Shown: piece by piece, positions 9,763 through 17,842 of the stretch | How positions within the stretch are numbered: position 1 is the stretch's first letter | Layout: every line of letters begins with the position of its first letter | From: CATQHW01 sp965215345 | GTDB taxonomy: Bacteria > Spirochaetota > Spirochaetia > SZUA-6 > Bin103 | Direction: 5' to 3' | DNA length: 64,000 nucleotides | Assembly: GCA_965215345.1 (NCBI GenBank) | Contig: CBDCDL010000002.1 | Coordinates: 2,666,001 to 2,730,000, forward strand | Position numbers and translations under genes: made by a program | Notes under the pieces: model-generated | Told to the model about the DNA's origin: nothing | Databases searched by the model: none | What the model saw: the letters and a program-made list of their open reading frames with translations, nothing else

Positions 9763-10476
9763 ATGCATGACCGCGGCCGGCGGTCGACCGCGTCAGGCAG
9801 AGCCGTGTCAGGCTCCGACCACCGGGATGCCTGCTGCATGGTGCACCGCCAGTTGCAGAGTCGCGGGATCACGGATCGGCGCGTGATCACGGCGATGAAG
9901 TGGATTCCGCGCCACCGTTTCGGCACGTTCGCTGCGCGCTGCGGCTGCTACGGGGATCATCCTGTGCCGATCGGCTTCGGACAGACCATGTCGCAGCCGT
10001 TCATCGTGGGCCTGATGACCGAGATGCTCGAGCTCACCGGCCGGGAGCGCGTTCTGGAGGTTGGGACCGGCAGCGGCTATCAGACGGCGATCCTGGCCGA
10101 ACTTGCCGGCCATGTGTGGTCGGTGGAGATCCTCCCGGCACTGCAGCATCGCGCCAGAAGGGTCCTGGCTGACCTGGGGTTCTCCAACGTCGAGTTTCGC
10201 ATCGGCGACGGCCGGATGGGGTGGCCGGAGTCGGCTCCGTACGACCGTATCCTGGTTGCCGCGGCTTCCCCGTCGGTACCGCGACCGCTGGTCGAGCAGC
10301 TCGCGGACGGAGGTGTGCTTCTGATGCCGATCGGGGAGCCCGACGGCTACCAGGTGATGACCACGATCCGTCGTTGCGGCAACGCGATGCAGACCACCCG
10401 CGGCGTGGACTGCCGATTCGTGCCGTTGCGCGCGAACACGGCGTCCGCAGCCGCGCCGGGACGGGAGTCCGCATGA
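9763..10476 (+). CDS. pcm: Protein-L-isoaspartate O-methyltransferase
   Basis: The enzyme methylates L-isoaspartyl residues in damaged proteins using S-adenosylmethionine. Signatures are MVHRQLQSRGI, the family block PVPIGFGQTMSQPFIVGLMTE, and the SAM-binding motif VLEVGTGSGYQTAILAELAG, then the acidic post-motif VWSVEI. From the first ATG (9763) the protein has 237 residues; starting at the internal ATG 9838 gives 212, closer to the family length, and I cannot decide between them. Its stop overlaps the next start (ATGA). Confidence 0.93.
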   Translation: MHDRGRRSTASGRAVSGSDHRDACCMVHRQLQSRGITDRRVITAMKWIPRHRFGTFAARCGCYGDHPVPIGFGQTMSQPFIVGLMTEMLELTGRERVLEVGTGSGYQTAILAELAGHVWSVEILPALQHRARRVLADLGFSNVEFRIGDGRMGWPESAPYDRILVAAASPSVPRPLVEQLADGGVLLMPIGEPDGYQVMTTIRRCGNAMQTTRGVDCRFVPLRANTASAAAPGRESA

Positions 10477-11540
10477 ACCGGGTTCCCGTGTTTCGTCCGA
10501 CGGTTCGCCGCGACGAGATGGACAGCGTCCTCGGCTGCCTGGTCACCGATGAGATCGGCCCCGGGGACCGGGCCCGCGAGCTGGCCGCCGCGGTGGCGGG
10601 CGCCTTGGGCATGGCCGGCGGCATCGCGCTGGCGGACTATCGAATGGCGCTCGCGTGTGCCCTCACGACCATCGATGTGCCGGACGGATCGCGCGTGCTG
10701 TGCTCGGCGCTGGCTCCGCGTGCGCACCGGGACGCGGTGGAGGCGAGCGGCCTGATGCCGGTGGTGGTGGAGGTAAGCGCCGACTCCGGCGTGATGGACC
10801 TCGACGCGGCGGACGAGGCTCGCGGGGGAGCGCGCGCGGCACTGCTGGACCATACTCTTGGATTCGTCCCCGACCTGACGCGCGTGGGCGGCTGGGATCT
10901 GCCGGTGATCGAGGACGTTACCTGCTCGCTGGGGGGGTACGATGGCGACGCGGCGCCGGGGCCTCGCGCTGACTTGGTGGTCGTGTCGCTGGCGGAGACC
11001 GCGCTGTTGACGGCGGCGGGGGGGGCGCTGTTGCTCTGCCGTACGAAAGCCTTGCTCGCGTCCGCCCGGGAGGCAGCCGAGGATCGCGCCGAGCCGCTGG
11101 CTGACCTCAACGCCGCCCTGGCGCTCGCCCAGCTCAAACGCTATGACGGCGACATGCAGACGCGGCGCGGCATCCGGGACGCGTACCACGCGTCGATCAC
11201 GCGCACCCGCCACCGCACGCTGAGCCTTCCTCCCGGCGCGGACGAGAACCTGCAGGTGCCGTTCTCCTATCCGGTGGTGGTCGCCGACGGTGCTCGTGAC
11301 GTGCAGCGTTACGCTGCGCGAGCCCGCATCGACACCCGTTCGGCCTATGGAGGTTCGATCGTCGCGGGAGGGGGCGCGGCCGCTGTCGTGCCCGACGAAG
11401 CCCCGGGCGATGCGCACCCTGCCGGCGCGTGTCCTGCCGCCGACTCGCTGGCACGGCGCTGCGTGCTGTTTCCGTTGTACCCGCTGCTCGGTGATGGGCA
11501 GGTCGAGGTCATCGCCAAGGTCCTGGCGACGCTGCCGTAG
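10473..11540 (+). CDS. DegT/DnrJ/EryC1/StrS-family protein lacking the PLP lysine
   Basis: The 355-residue protein has the fold-type I DegT layout: a start VFRPTVRRDEMDSVLGCL, the PLP-aspartate region VIEDVTCSLGGYDGD (about 145-159), and the late family block PLADLNAALALAQLKRYD. Where the family has S-F-x-x-x-K, with K forming the Schiff base to PLP, this protein reads SLAETA (172-177); alanine occupies the lysine position, and no lysine occurs before residue 192. It is therefore unlikely to be an active aminotransferase and may be a structural or regulatory relative. It overlaps pcm by 4 bp and precedes nadK, which gives no clear hint of function. Confidence 0.78.
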   Translation: MNRVPVFRPTVRRDEMDSVLGCLVTDEIGPGDRARELAAAVAGALGMAGGIALADYRMALACALTTIDVPDGSRVLCSALAPRAHRDAVEASGLMPVVVEVSADSGVMDLDAADEARGGARAALLDHTLGFVPDLTRVGGWDLPVIEDVTCSLGGYDGDAAPGPRADLVVVSLAETALLTAAGGALLLCRTKALLASAREAAEDRAEPLADLNAALALAQLKRYDGDMQTRRGIRDAYHASITRTRHRTLSLPPGADENLQVPFSYPVVVADGARDVQRYAARARIDTRSAYGGSIVAGGGAAAVVPDEAPGDAHPAGACPAADSLARRCVLFPLYPLLGDGQVEVIAKVLATLP

Positions 11541-11552
11541 TGATGGCCGGCA

Positions 11553-11584
11553 CGCGACGTGAACGGTGGCGCGCGACGTGAAGG
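11553..11584 (+). repeat. Duplicated CGCGACGTGAA motif at the nadK start
   Basis: CGCGACGTGAA occurs at 11553-11563 and again at 11572-11582. Each copy carries a GTG that could start translation (11559, 11578). The same motif occurs in three tandem copies at the hslV start (25126-25170). Confidence 0.7.
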
Positions 11585-12417
11585 TGACCCGAGCGCTTCT
11601 GGTGCACAAGCCCGGCAATCCCGATGCGGAGTTCGTGGACGAAGTCGCCGACTACCTGCATCGCAGATCGGTGCAGGCGGACCGGATCGAGGCCGATCCG
11701 CGCGCCCGCTGCGCCGCGCCACCGGACATCGCCCTGTCGCTTGGCGGCGACGGCACACTGCTCACCTGCGCGCGGATCGTGGCGGAGTTGGAGACGCCTA
11801 TCCTGCCGGTCAATCTCGGGACCCTGGGGTTCATCACGGAGATCGCCAAGACGGAATGGAAGGACGCGTTCGAGCGCTACCGCGGCGGATGGCTGGCGGT
11901 CAGCCCCCGTCTGATGGTGGTGGCCACCGTACTGCGGGCCGGTCGGGAGGTGGCGCGTCTGCCCGGACTCAACGATGCCGTCATCTCCACCGGCGGTACG
12001 CCCAAGATCACCCGGCTGCAGGTGGCGTTGTCCGGAACTGCGGTTGGCCGCTACCGCGCGGACGGGGTCATCCTTGCCACGCCGACCGGCTCCACCGCCT
12101 ACTCGATGGCGGCCGGCGGTCCCGTACTGCACCCGGAGATGCAGGCGCTGGTGCTCAACCCGGTCTGCCCGTTCACGCTCTCCAATCGCCCGCTGGTGGT
12201 TCCCGCCGACGAGGTCGTGGAGATCACGGTGGAAGAGCGGCAGCGCACGGAAGTCATGCTGACCGTTGACGGGCAGGAGCCGCTTCCGCTGCAACCGGGC
12301 GACCGCGTGGTGCTCAGGCGCTACGAGCATTCGGCGCTGATCATCCAGTCTGACCGGAGGAACTTCTACGAGGTGTTGCGGCACAAGCTGCACTGGGCGG
12401 GGGAGCCGGGTGCTTGA
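11566..12417 (+). CDS. nadK: NAD kinase
   Basis: NadK phosphorylates NAD to NADP. The 283-residue protein contains the catalytic GGDGT motif (residues 64-68, in LSLGGDGTLL), the LNDAVI motif (NE/D substrate loop), and the glycine-rich DGVILATPTGSTAYSMAAGGP segment. The GTG at 11566 is the longest plausible start. GTG 11578 would give MKVTRALLVHKP, which looks like a natural family N-terminus, and is an equally good choice. The gene overlaps recN by 8 bp, an arrangement common in bacteria. Confidence 0.95.
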   Translation: MARDVKVTRALLVHKPGNPDAEFVDEVADYLHRRSVQADRIEADPRARCAAPPDIALSLGGDGTLLTCARIVAELETPILPVNLGTLGFITEIAKTEWKDAFERYRGGWLAVSPRLMVVATVLRAGREVARLPGLNDAVISTGGTPKITRLQVALSGTAVGRYRADGVILATPTGSTAYSMAAGGPVLHPEMQALVLNPVCPFTLSNRPLVVPADEVVEITVEERQRTEVMLTVDGQEPLPLQPGDRVVLRRYEHSALIIQSDRRNFYEVLRHKLHWAGEPGA

Positions 12418-14086
12418 AGCGCTGCACATCCGCCACTATGCCCTGATCGACCGCCTCGACCTCACGTTCGGCCCCGGGCTCACCGTCATTACCGGTGAGA
12501 CGGGGTCAGGCAAGTCGATCATCATCGGGGCGCTCGGAGTCGCCCTGGGCGCCCGCATGTCGGCCGAGGAAATCCGTTCGGGCTCCGACATCTGCGAAGT
12601 GACCGCGGTGTTCGATCCTCCGCAAGGCGAGGCGATCGACCGGTGGCTCCGCTCGCGTTCGATCGAGCTCGATGAGGAATCCCTGTTCATGCGGCGGATC
12701 GCTCGGCGGGGAGGCCGCGGAACGGCGTTCGTCCAGTCGGTACCGGTCCCGCTGGCGGACTACGCCGAGCTCGGACGCCTGTTGCTGGCGATCCACGGAC
12801 AGCATCAGCACCAGGCCCTGCTGTCGGCAGCGGAGCACCGCCGGCTGCTGGACCGGTACGCCGATGTCGAGGAGCAGGCGGCTTCCATCGCGGCCGACAC
12901 ACGCCGTCTCACCGAGCTGGATCATCGTCTGGATCGAATGCGGTCCGATCTGGAGCGCGCCGCGCACGAACGCGATCTGCTGCAACATGCGGCAGCGGAG
13001 ATCGCCGGCGCAGAGCTGCGCGACGGCGAGGAGCAGGAGTTGTCCGATCGCCAGCGTGTGCTCCGCAGCGTGGAGCAGATCCAGCGGCTCCTGGCCGCCG
13101 CACGGACGGCGACGTCGGAGACACAGGGAGGCGCGGGCTCCGGTCTGCGCACCGCGCTGCAGGCGCTCGGCGAGCTGGCGGCCATCGACGGCCGCTTCGC
13201 CGCGCTCGCGCGGCAGGTGGAGACCGCGCTCTACGAGGTCGAGGACATCACCGATGCACTCGGCAGGGCCGAGGGCGAACCGGTGGACCCCGGTGAGCTG
13301 CTTGCGGTGGAGGATCGCCTGGCGGCGATCCGCACCGTGGTCCGCAAGTACGGCGGCACCGAAGCCGCCGCGCTGGCACACGCCGACGACTGTCAGCGCC
13401 GGCTCGACGGCTTGGCGTCGGCCGGGGAAGAGCTCGCCGGGTACCGCGAGCGGGCAGCCGTGCTCGACCGGTCGCGGCGCGCTGCGGCTACGGAGCTGAG
13501 CGCCGCCCGAGAGCGCGCGGCGGCGGATCTGGCTCGGTCCGTGCAGGAGCAGTTGCGCCAGCTCGGCATGCCGCAGGCCAGGTTCCGGATATCGGTGACT
13601 CCGCGCCCGGATGGGATCGGCGCGACGGGAGCGGATGTCGTGGAGTTTCAGCTCGAGTCCAATCCCGGTGAAGGTCTTGCCCCGTTGCGTTCGATGGCCG
13701 CCGGCGGCGAGTTGTCCCGGGTGATGCTCGCGCTCAACGCGGTGCCGGCCCGCGCCCGCGGAACGGCGGCGGTGGTGTTCGACGAAATCGACGCCGGCGT
13801 CGGCGGGCAGATCGGCGTGGCGATCGGCGAGCGCCTGCGCTGGCTGGCGGAGCGCCATCAGGTGCTGTGCATCACGCACCTGGCGACCGTGGCGGCACGC
13901 GCGGACACGCACGTCAGAATCGAGAAACGCACCTCCGCGGAACGCAGCTCGGTGGCCGCCGCCGTCGTCGACGACGCGGCGCGGGTCGATGAGCTGTCCC
14001 GTATGCTTGCGGGCAACCACAGCGACGGGGCCACCTGGCAGCACGCTGCGCAGTTGCTGGAGACGGCGCGCCGCCAAGTCGACTGA
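12410..14086 (+). CDS. recN: DNA repair ATPase RecN
   Basis: RecN is an SMC-like ATPase acting early in double-strand break repair. The 558-residue protein has Walker A at residues 30-37 (GETGSGKS), two coiled-coil arms, then the ABC-type signature and Walker B region near the C-terminus (AAGGELSRVMLALNAV, VVFDEIDAGVGGQIGVAIGERL) and the H-loop (QVLCITHLATVAARA). GTG 12410 overlaps the nadK stop. It is the last gene of the run starting at 9574. Confidence 0.97.
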   Translation: MLEALHIRHYALIDRLDLTFGPGLTVITGETGSGKSIIIGALGVALGARMSAEEIRSGSDICEVTAVFDPPQGEAIDRWLRSRSIELDEESLFMRRIARRGGRGTAFVQSVPVPLADYAELGRLLLAIHGQHQHQALLSAAEHRRLLDRYADVEEQAASIAADTRRLTELDHRLDRMRSDLERAAHERDLLQHAAAEIAGAELRDGEEQELSDRQRVLRSVEQIQRLLAAARTATSETQGGAGSGLRTALQALGELAAIDGRFAALARQVETALYEVEDITDALGRAEGEPVDPGELLAVEDRLAAIRTVVRKYGGTEAAALAHADDCQRRLDGLASAGEELAGYRERAAVLDRSRRAAATELSAARERAAADLARSVQEQLRQLGMPQARFRISVTPRPDGIGATGADVVEFQLESNPGEGLAPLRSMAAGGELSRVMLALNAVPARARGTAAVVFDEIDAGVGGQIGVAIGERLRWLAERHQVLCITHLATVAARADTHVRIEKRTSAERSSVAAAVVDDAARVDELSRMLAGNHSDGATWQHAAQLLETARRQVD

Positions 14087-14136
14087 CCGTCAGTCTCGCG
14101 GGCCGGTCAGTCTCGCGGGCCGTTCAATCTCGCGGG
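14087..14136 (+). repeat. Three tandem 16-17-bp repeats after recN
   Basis: Copies read CCGTCAGTCTCGCGGG, CCGGTCAGTCTCGCGGG and CCGTTCAATCTCGCGGG. The array begins next to the recN stop, in the gap between convergent recN and the DUF1820 gene. A second short repeat (GCTACAGGG) follows at about 14145-14175. Similar triplets lie after groEL and between fliA and ftsI. Confidence 0.8.
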
Positions 14137-14167
14137 CAGGGCCGGCTACAGGGTACAGGGACTGTCG

Positions 14168-14500
14168 CTACAGGGACTGTTCCCCGCCGTCACCACCCGA
14201 CCGCTCGTCCAGCTCTTCTCCCGAGGACTCCTCCACCAGCGTGAACGGCCGGATGCGCGAGCCCGAGTCCGCTGCGAACTCCTCGATCAGGGAGACGGTC
14301 TGGAACGGGATCATCAGGTGCGAGGCGTCCCCGAAGGTGCGCCTGATCTCCTCCTCGGAGGGATTGATGATCAGCTTCTCGTCTTCCTTGAAGACGATGC
14401 CCTTTATCGACACGAAGTACGGATGGGTGAGGTCCAGGCTCTCCGCCACCAACTGCACCTCTTTGTTCCGCCATCTGAAATGTACTCGATATAGGGTCAC
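14168..14500 (-). CDS. DUF1820 family protein
   Basis: The 110-residue protein resembles the DUF1820 family by pattern: an N-terminal YRVHFRWRNKEVQLVAESLDL, the middle GIVFKEDEKLIINPSEEEIRRTFGD, and IPFQTVSLIEEF. It is a small soluble protein found in spirochaetes and some proteobacteria; its function is unknown. The C-terminal 25 residues are acidic and likely disordered. It starts with GTG, is convergent with recN and divergent from mraZ. Confidence 0.8.
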   Translation of the reverse strand: MTLYRVHFRWRNKEVQLVAESLDLTHPYFVSIKGIVFKEDEKLIINPSEEEIRRTFGDASHLMIPFQTVSLIEEFAADSGSRIRPFTLVEESSGEELDERSGGDGGEQSL

Positions 14501-14668
14501 GGGCTTTCTGCGTCGACGCTCGTCACAGGTTAAGGGCGCTTCCGTAGCGGTGTCAAATCAGATGCAGACTGATTCGCAGGCCACTACAAATGTTTACTGT
14601 CGCGAAAGCGATGACCGTCGGTCGAGACGCCGGGAGCGGCCCATCGGCCCCCATCAGCCGTTCAGCAG

Positions 14669-14696
14669 TTGACATGTGGTGGGTGCTCCCTATCAT
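14669..14696 (+). promoter_or_regulatory. Promoter of the mraZ division cluster
   Basis: A perfect -35 TTGACA (14669-14674) and a -10 TATCAT (14691-14696, 5 of 6) are separated by 16 bp. This is among the best sigma-70-type promoters in the window. The expected transcription start is near 14703, immediately before the MraZ-type direct repeats. It probably drives the overlapping genes from mraZ onward. Confidence 0.75.
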
Positions 14697-14706
14697 AGGG
14701 AAGTTC

Positions 14707-14733
14707 GTGGGAGAAAGTGGGAGATGGTGGAGG
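14707..14733 (+). promoter_or_regulatory. MraZ operator: three GTGG direct repeats, 10-bp period
   Basis: GTGGGA, GTGGGA and GTGGAG begin at 14707, 14717 and 14727, exactly one helical turn apart. MraZ proteins of other bacteria are known to bind direct repeats of this TGGGA/GTGG type upstream of their own operon. The array sits just downstream of the expected transcription start, suggesting autorepression by MraZ. A GTG inside it (14717) could be mistaken for the gene start. Confidence 0.75.
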
Positions 14734-14773
14734 TCCATCCGAAACGGACTTCCGCGTCCCGGGAGCTGGAGGC

Positions 14774-15214
14774 GTGATTTCAGGCGAGTACCGATACGCG
14801 ATGGACGAGAAGGGTCGGTTGATGGTGCCGGCGCCGATTCGCCGGTCCATCGCCGGCAACCTGGTCGTCCTGACGCGCGCGATCGACCGATGCCTGTGGC
14901 TCTTCGCTCCCGAGGAATGGAAATCGGTGTCCGGAAAGCTGACCGGATCCTCATCGCTGTTCCTGGCCCGGGACCGAATGCTGGGTCGCCGGTTCCTCGC
15001 TCCCGCGCAGGAGATCGAGATCGATCGGAGCGGGCGGATCGCCATCCCGCCAACTTTGCGCGACTACGCAGGACTGCACAAGGACTGCATCGTGCTCGGC
15101 ATCAACAGTTACGTGGAGGTATGGGACGAGGAAATCTACCGGGCCTACGAGCTGGAGACCGATGACCAGTACAAGGAGGCCGCCGAGGAGATCGGCGGCA
15201 GCATCACGCTCTGA
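14774..15214 (+). CDS. mraZ: Transcriptional regulator MraZ
   Basis: MraZ is a double AbrB-like (SpoVT-fold) DNA-binding protein that represses the division cluster it heads. The first domain contains SGEYRYAMDEKGRLMVPAPIR, the second EIEIDRSGRIAIPPTLRDYAGL, both with the conserved D-x-K/S-GR turn. From GTG 14774 the protein has 146 residues, normal for the family; the upstream GTG at 14717 lies within the operator and would add 19 residues without homology. An A/G-rich stretch (GGGAGCTGGAGG) precedes the chosen start. Confidence 0.93.
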   Translation: MISGEYRYAMDEKGRLMVPAPIRRSIAGNLVVLTRAIDRCLWLFAPEEWKSVSGKLTGSSSLFLARDRMLGRRFLAPAQEIEIDRSGRIAIPPTLRDYAGLHKDCIVLGINSYVEVWDEEIYRAYELETDDQYKEAAEEIGGSITL

Positions 15215-16113
15215 ATGGAGATCAAGGCAGGGCTGATGATCCCGACGCGCCGATTCACATTCCGGTACTGCAACAGGCGGTGGTCGACTACCTGCGGCCG
15301 TCTCGCCCGTGCAGCACGTTCGTGGACGTCACGCTCGGCGAGGCCGGTCACGCCATCGCCATGCTCGATCGCTATCCGGACATCGCCCTGCTCGGGTCGG
15401 ATGCCGACAAGGCGCTGCTGGCGCGAAGCCGAGGCCGGCTGGCCGGGTATGCCGGCCGCTTCGAGCTGCGGCAGGCGTGGTCCGACGAGGCGCTGGGGGA
15501 TCTGGCTCCGGCGGCGGTGGATCTGATTCTCATGGACCTGGGAATGTGCCGGTTTCACATCGAGGGTGGCGCGCGTGGATTCTCGTTCCTGCGTGACGAG
15601 CCGCTGGACATGCGTTTCGATCCGCGCCGGGGCGTCTCGGCCTCCGACATCGTGAACCGCGACTCGCCGGACGGTCTGTGCGATCTGCTCATTCGCTATG
15701 GCGGTGACCGGAACGCGCGTGCGAATGCAGAGGCGATCGAGCACGCTCGTTCGCGGCACAGAATCGAAACCACCTATCAACTGGTGCGCGCGATCCTGGC
15801 GCGCACGCCATGGCGTGGCGGCAGCCGTCATCCGGCCACACAGGTGTTCCAGGCGCTGCGCGTGGCCGTCAACGACGAGGTCGGCAGGTTGCGGCGTTCG
15901 CTCGACGCCGCCGCTCGAGCCCTGCGACCGGGTGGTCGCCTTGCCGTGATTGCCTTTCACTCGATCGACGACGGCATCGTCAAGCGGTATCCGGCCGGCA
16001 ATCCTCTCCTGGTCGCGCTGCACCGGCGGCCGGAGACCCCGAGCGACGCCGAGGTGCGGGCCAATCCCGCGTCGCGCAGCGCCCGCCTGCGCGTGCTGGA
16101 GCGTGTTCGGTGA
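15211..16113 (+). CDS. rsmH: 16S rRNA (cytosine-N4)-methyltransferase RsmH, unusual start
   Basis: RsmH methylates C1402 of 16S rRNA. Motifs seen are the SAM-binding FVDVTLGEAGHA, the DLG-x-RGFSF-x-PLDMR block, HPATQVFQALRVAVNDE, and PGGRLAVIAFHSIDD-IVKR. The family-defining N-terminal motif HIPVLQQAVV is encoded at 15256-15285, yet the first ATG/GTG/TTG in frame is GTG 15280, after the motif. The frame is open back to 15166. I therefore place the start at CTG 15211, which overlaps the mraZ stop as CTGA. Alternatives are an ATT start at 15253 or 15259, or a small indel that separates ATG 15215 from the frame. Confidence 0.85.
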   Translation: MNGDQGRADDPDAPIHIPVLQQAVVDYLRPSRPCSTFVDVTLGEAGHAIAMLDRYPDIALLGSDADKALLARSRGRLAGYAGRFELRQAWSDEALGDLAPAAVDLILMDLGMCRFHIEGGARGFSFLRDEPLDMRFDPRRGVSASDIVNRDSPDGLCDLLIRYGGDRNARANAEAIEHARSRHRIETTYQLVRAILARTPWRGGSRHPATQVFQALRVAVNDEVGRLRRSLDAAARALRPGGRLAVIAFHSIDDGIVKRYPAGNPLLVALHRRPETPSDAEVRANPASRSARLRVLERVR

Positions 16114-16433
16114 CCATCACGTCCGGGCGCCAACGCCTGCTCACGATATTCGTGGCGCTGATGATCCCGCTGGCGGTGTTGGTGACCACATGGAGCGGGC
16201 TGCACCGGCATCTGCTGGCCGAGGAGCTGAAGCAACTCCAGCACGAGCAGACCGCGTGGCTGGAGAGAAACAAGCGGTTGCTGGCGTCGATCGCCATCTA
16301 CCGCTCGCCGCAGCGCATCGCAGAGCTCGCGAGGCAGGATCTGGGGCTGGCTCCGATCAGCGCCGAGCACGTGACCATCGTCGAACCGGCGGCTCCGGCC
16401 GGCGGTCAGCCGCCCGGAACGGAGTCGTCATGA
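16110..16433 (+). CDS. ftsL: Cell division protein FtsL-like
   Basis: This is a short bitopic membrane protein (107 residues) with a cytoplasmic tail of about 8 residues, one membrane helix (LLTIFVALMIPLAVLVTTW), and a periplasmic coiled coil (ELKQLQHEQTAWLERNKRLL) ending in the typical R-x-AELARQDLGLAP motif. Size, topology and position between rsmH and a mur gene fit FtsL, which joins FtsQ/DivIB and FtsB in the septal complex. GTG 16110 overlaps the rsmH stop (GTGA), and its own stop overlaps murF (ATGA). Confidence 0.85.
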   Translation: MTITSGRQRLLTIFVALMIPLAVLVTTWSGLHRHLLAEELKQLQHEQTAWLERNKRLLASIAIYRSPQRIAELARQDLGLAPISAEHVTIVEPAAPAGGQPPGTESS

Positions 16434-17842
16434 ACTATACCGTGGACGAGGTCGCCGGCATGCTGGGTGCCGGGGTCCGAGGCCGAGCCGAAGCCCGCGT
16501 GTCCCAGGTCACCGCGGACTCCCGGCTCGCTCGATCGGGATCCTTGTTCGTGGCTCTGCCGGGGCAGCATGCCGACGGTCACGAGTTCGTGCACGACGCC
16601 TTCCGGCGTGGAGCCACGGCGGCGCTGGTCCGCCAGGACCGGCACATCGAGCCGGCAGAGCACGGCACGCTGATCGCGGTCGACGATCCGCTGACCGCGC
16701 TGTATGACCTGGCGTGCGGCCACAGCGCGGTCCATCGCGCCGCGGTGCGCATCGCGGTCACGGGCAGCAGCGGCAAAACCACGACCAAGGAGATCCTGGG
16801 AGCGATACTGCACCGGGCCGGTCGCAGTCTGGTGTCGGAGGCGTCGTTCAACGCCGAGGTCGGTCTGCCGATGTCGGTGCTGCGAATGACCGGACAGGAG
16901 CGGTTCGCCGTATTCGAGGTCGGCATCAACGCCATCGGCGAGATGGAGCGCTACGCCGCGCTGGCACGGCCGGACCATGCGCTGATCACCAACATCGGCA
17001 GCGCACACGTCGGACGGCTCGGCAGTCGCCGCGACATCGCCCGCGAGAAGGGTGCGTTGCTGCGCTCGGTCCCTGCGACCGGTTGCGTGTACCTGCGCGA
17101 GCAGGAGCCGGCGGCCGACCTGCTGCTGGCCGGGGTCCGCGCGCGGGTCATCAGGTATGGAGCGAGTTCGACGATCGGGTACGAGCGAAGCGAGAATCTG
17201 GGGCTGGATGGCTGGTCCATCTATTGGGAGGGGCTCCAATTCCGCTTCTCTCCACCCGGTCGTCACAATCTCGACAACGCGCTGGCGGCGCTGACGGTGG
17301 CCGCGGAGCTGGGATTCGATCCCCGAACCGTCGCCGCCGGGATCGAGGCGGTACGGCCGGCTCCCGGCCGCCTGACCGTGCACCGGGGCCGCTGCACGGT
17401 CATCGATGACGGCTACAACGCCAACCCGGAATCGGTCCGGGCGGCCCTGGCCCTGCTGGGCGACGAGGGGCTGGGTGAGGAGCGATCGCCCGCTCGTCGG
17501 GTGGTGGTTCTGGGACCGATGCTGGAGCTTGGCCACTACGGTGCCCGCGCGCACCTCGACTTGGCGCAGCCGTTGATCGACGCCGGGACCGACATCCTGT
17601 GCTGCTTCGGGGCGGCCACCCGACCGCTCCGCGACGCATTCGCCGACGAGATCGGCAGAGCGGATGCGGCGCACCGCGCTATCTGGACGGAAACCATCGA
17701 AGGGATCGACGGCCGGCTGCGTGCCATCGTGCGCGATGGTGATCTGGTGCTGTTGAAGGCATCTCGAGCCTTCCGCATCGAACGGCTGCTCCCGGCGCTG
17801 GACGTCGACGCCGCAGACCCCACGGGCCGGTGCGATGGCTAA
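16430..17842 (+). CDS. murF: UDP-MurNAc-tripeptide--D-alanyl-D-alanine ligase
   Basis: MurF adds D-Ala-D-Ala to the UDP-MurNAc tripeptide, the last cytoplasmic step of muropeptide synthesis. Its 470 residues show the Mur ligase ATP loop TGSSGKTTTKE, the NAEVGLP and FEVGINAIGEME motifs, TNIGSAHVGRLGS, and the C-terminal DDGYNANPESVRAAL block. It overlaps ftsL by 4 bp and ftsW by 8 bp. mraY, usually next, is missing from this cluster; treponemes are also known to keep it elsewhere. Confidence 0.96.
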   Translation: MNYTVDEVAGMLGAGVRGRAEARVSQVTADSRLARSGSLFVALPGQHADGHEFVHDAFRRGATAALVRQDRHIEPAEHGTLIAVDDPLTALYDLACGHSAVHRAAVRIAVTGSSGKTTTKEILGAILHRAGRSLVSEASFNAEVGLPMSVLRMTGQERFAVFEVGINAIGEMERYAALARPDHALITNIGSAHVGRLGSRRDIAREKGALLRSVPATGCVYLREQEPAADLLLAGVRARVIRYGASSTIGYERSENLGLDGWSIYWEGLQFRFSPPGRHNLDNALAALTVAAELGFDPRTVAAGIEAVRPAPGRLTVHRGRCTVIDDGYNANPESVRAALALLGDEGLGEERSPARRVVVLGPMLELGHYGARAHLDLAQPLIDAGTDILCCFGAATRPLRDAFADEIGRADAAHRAIWTETIEGIDGRLRAIVRDGDLVLLKASRAFRIERLLPALDVDAADPTGRCDG

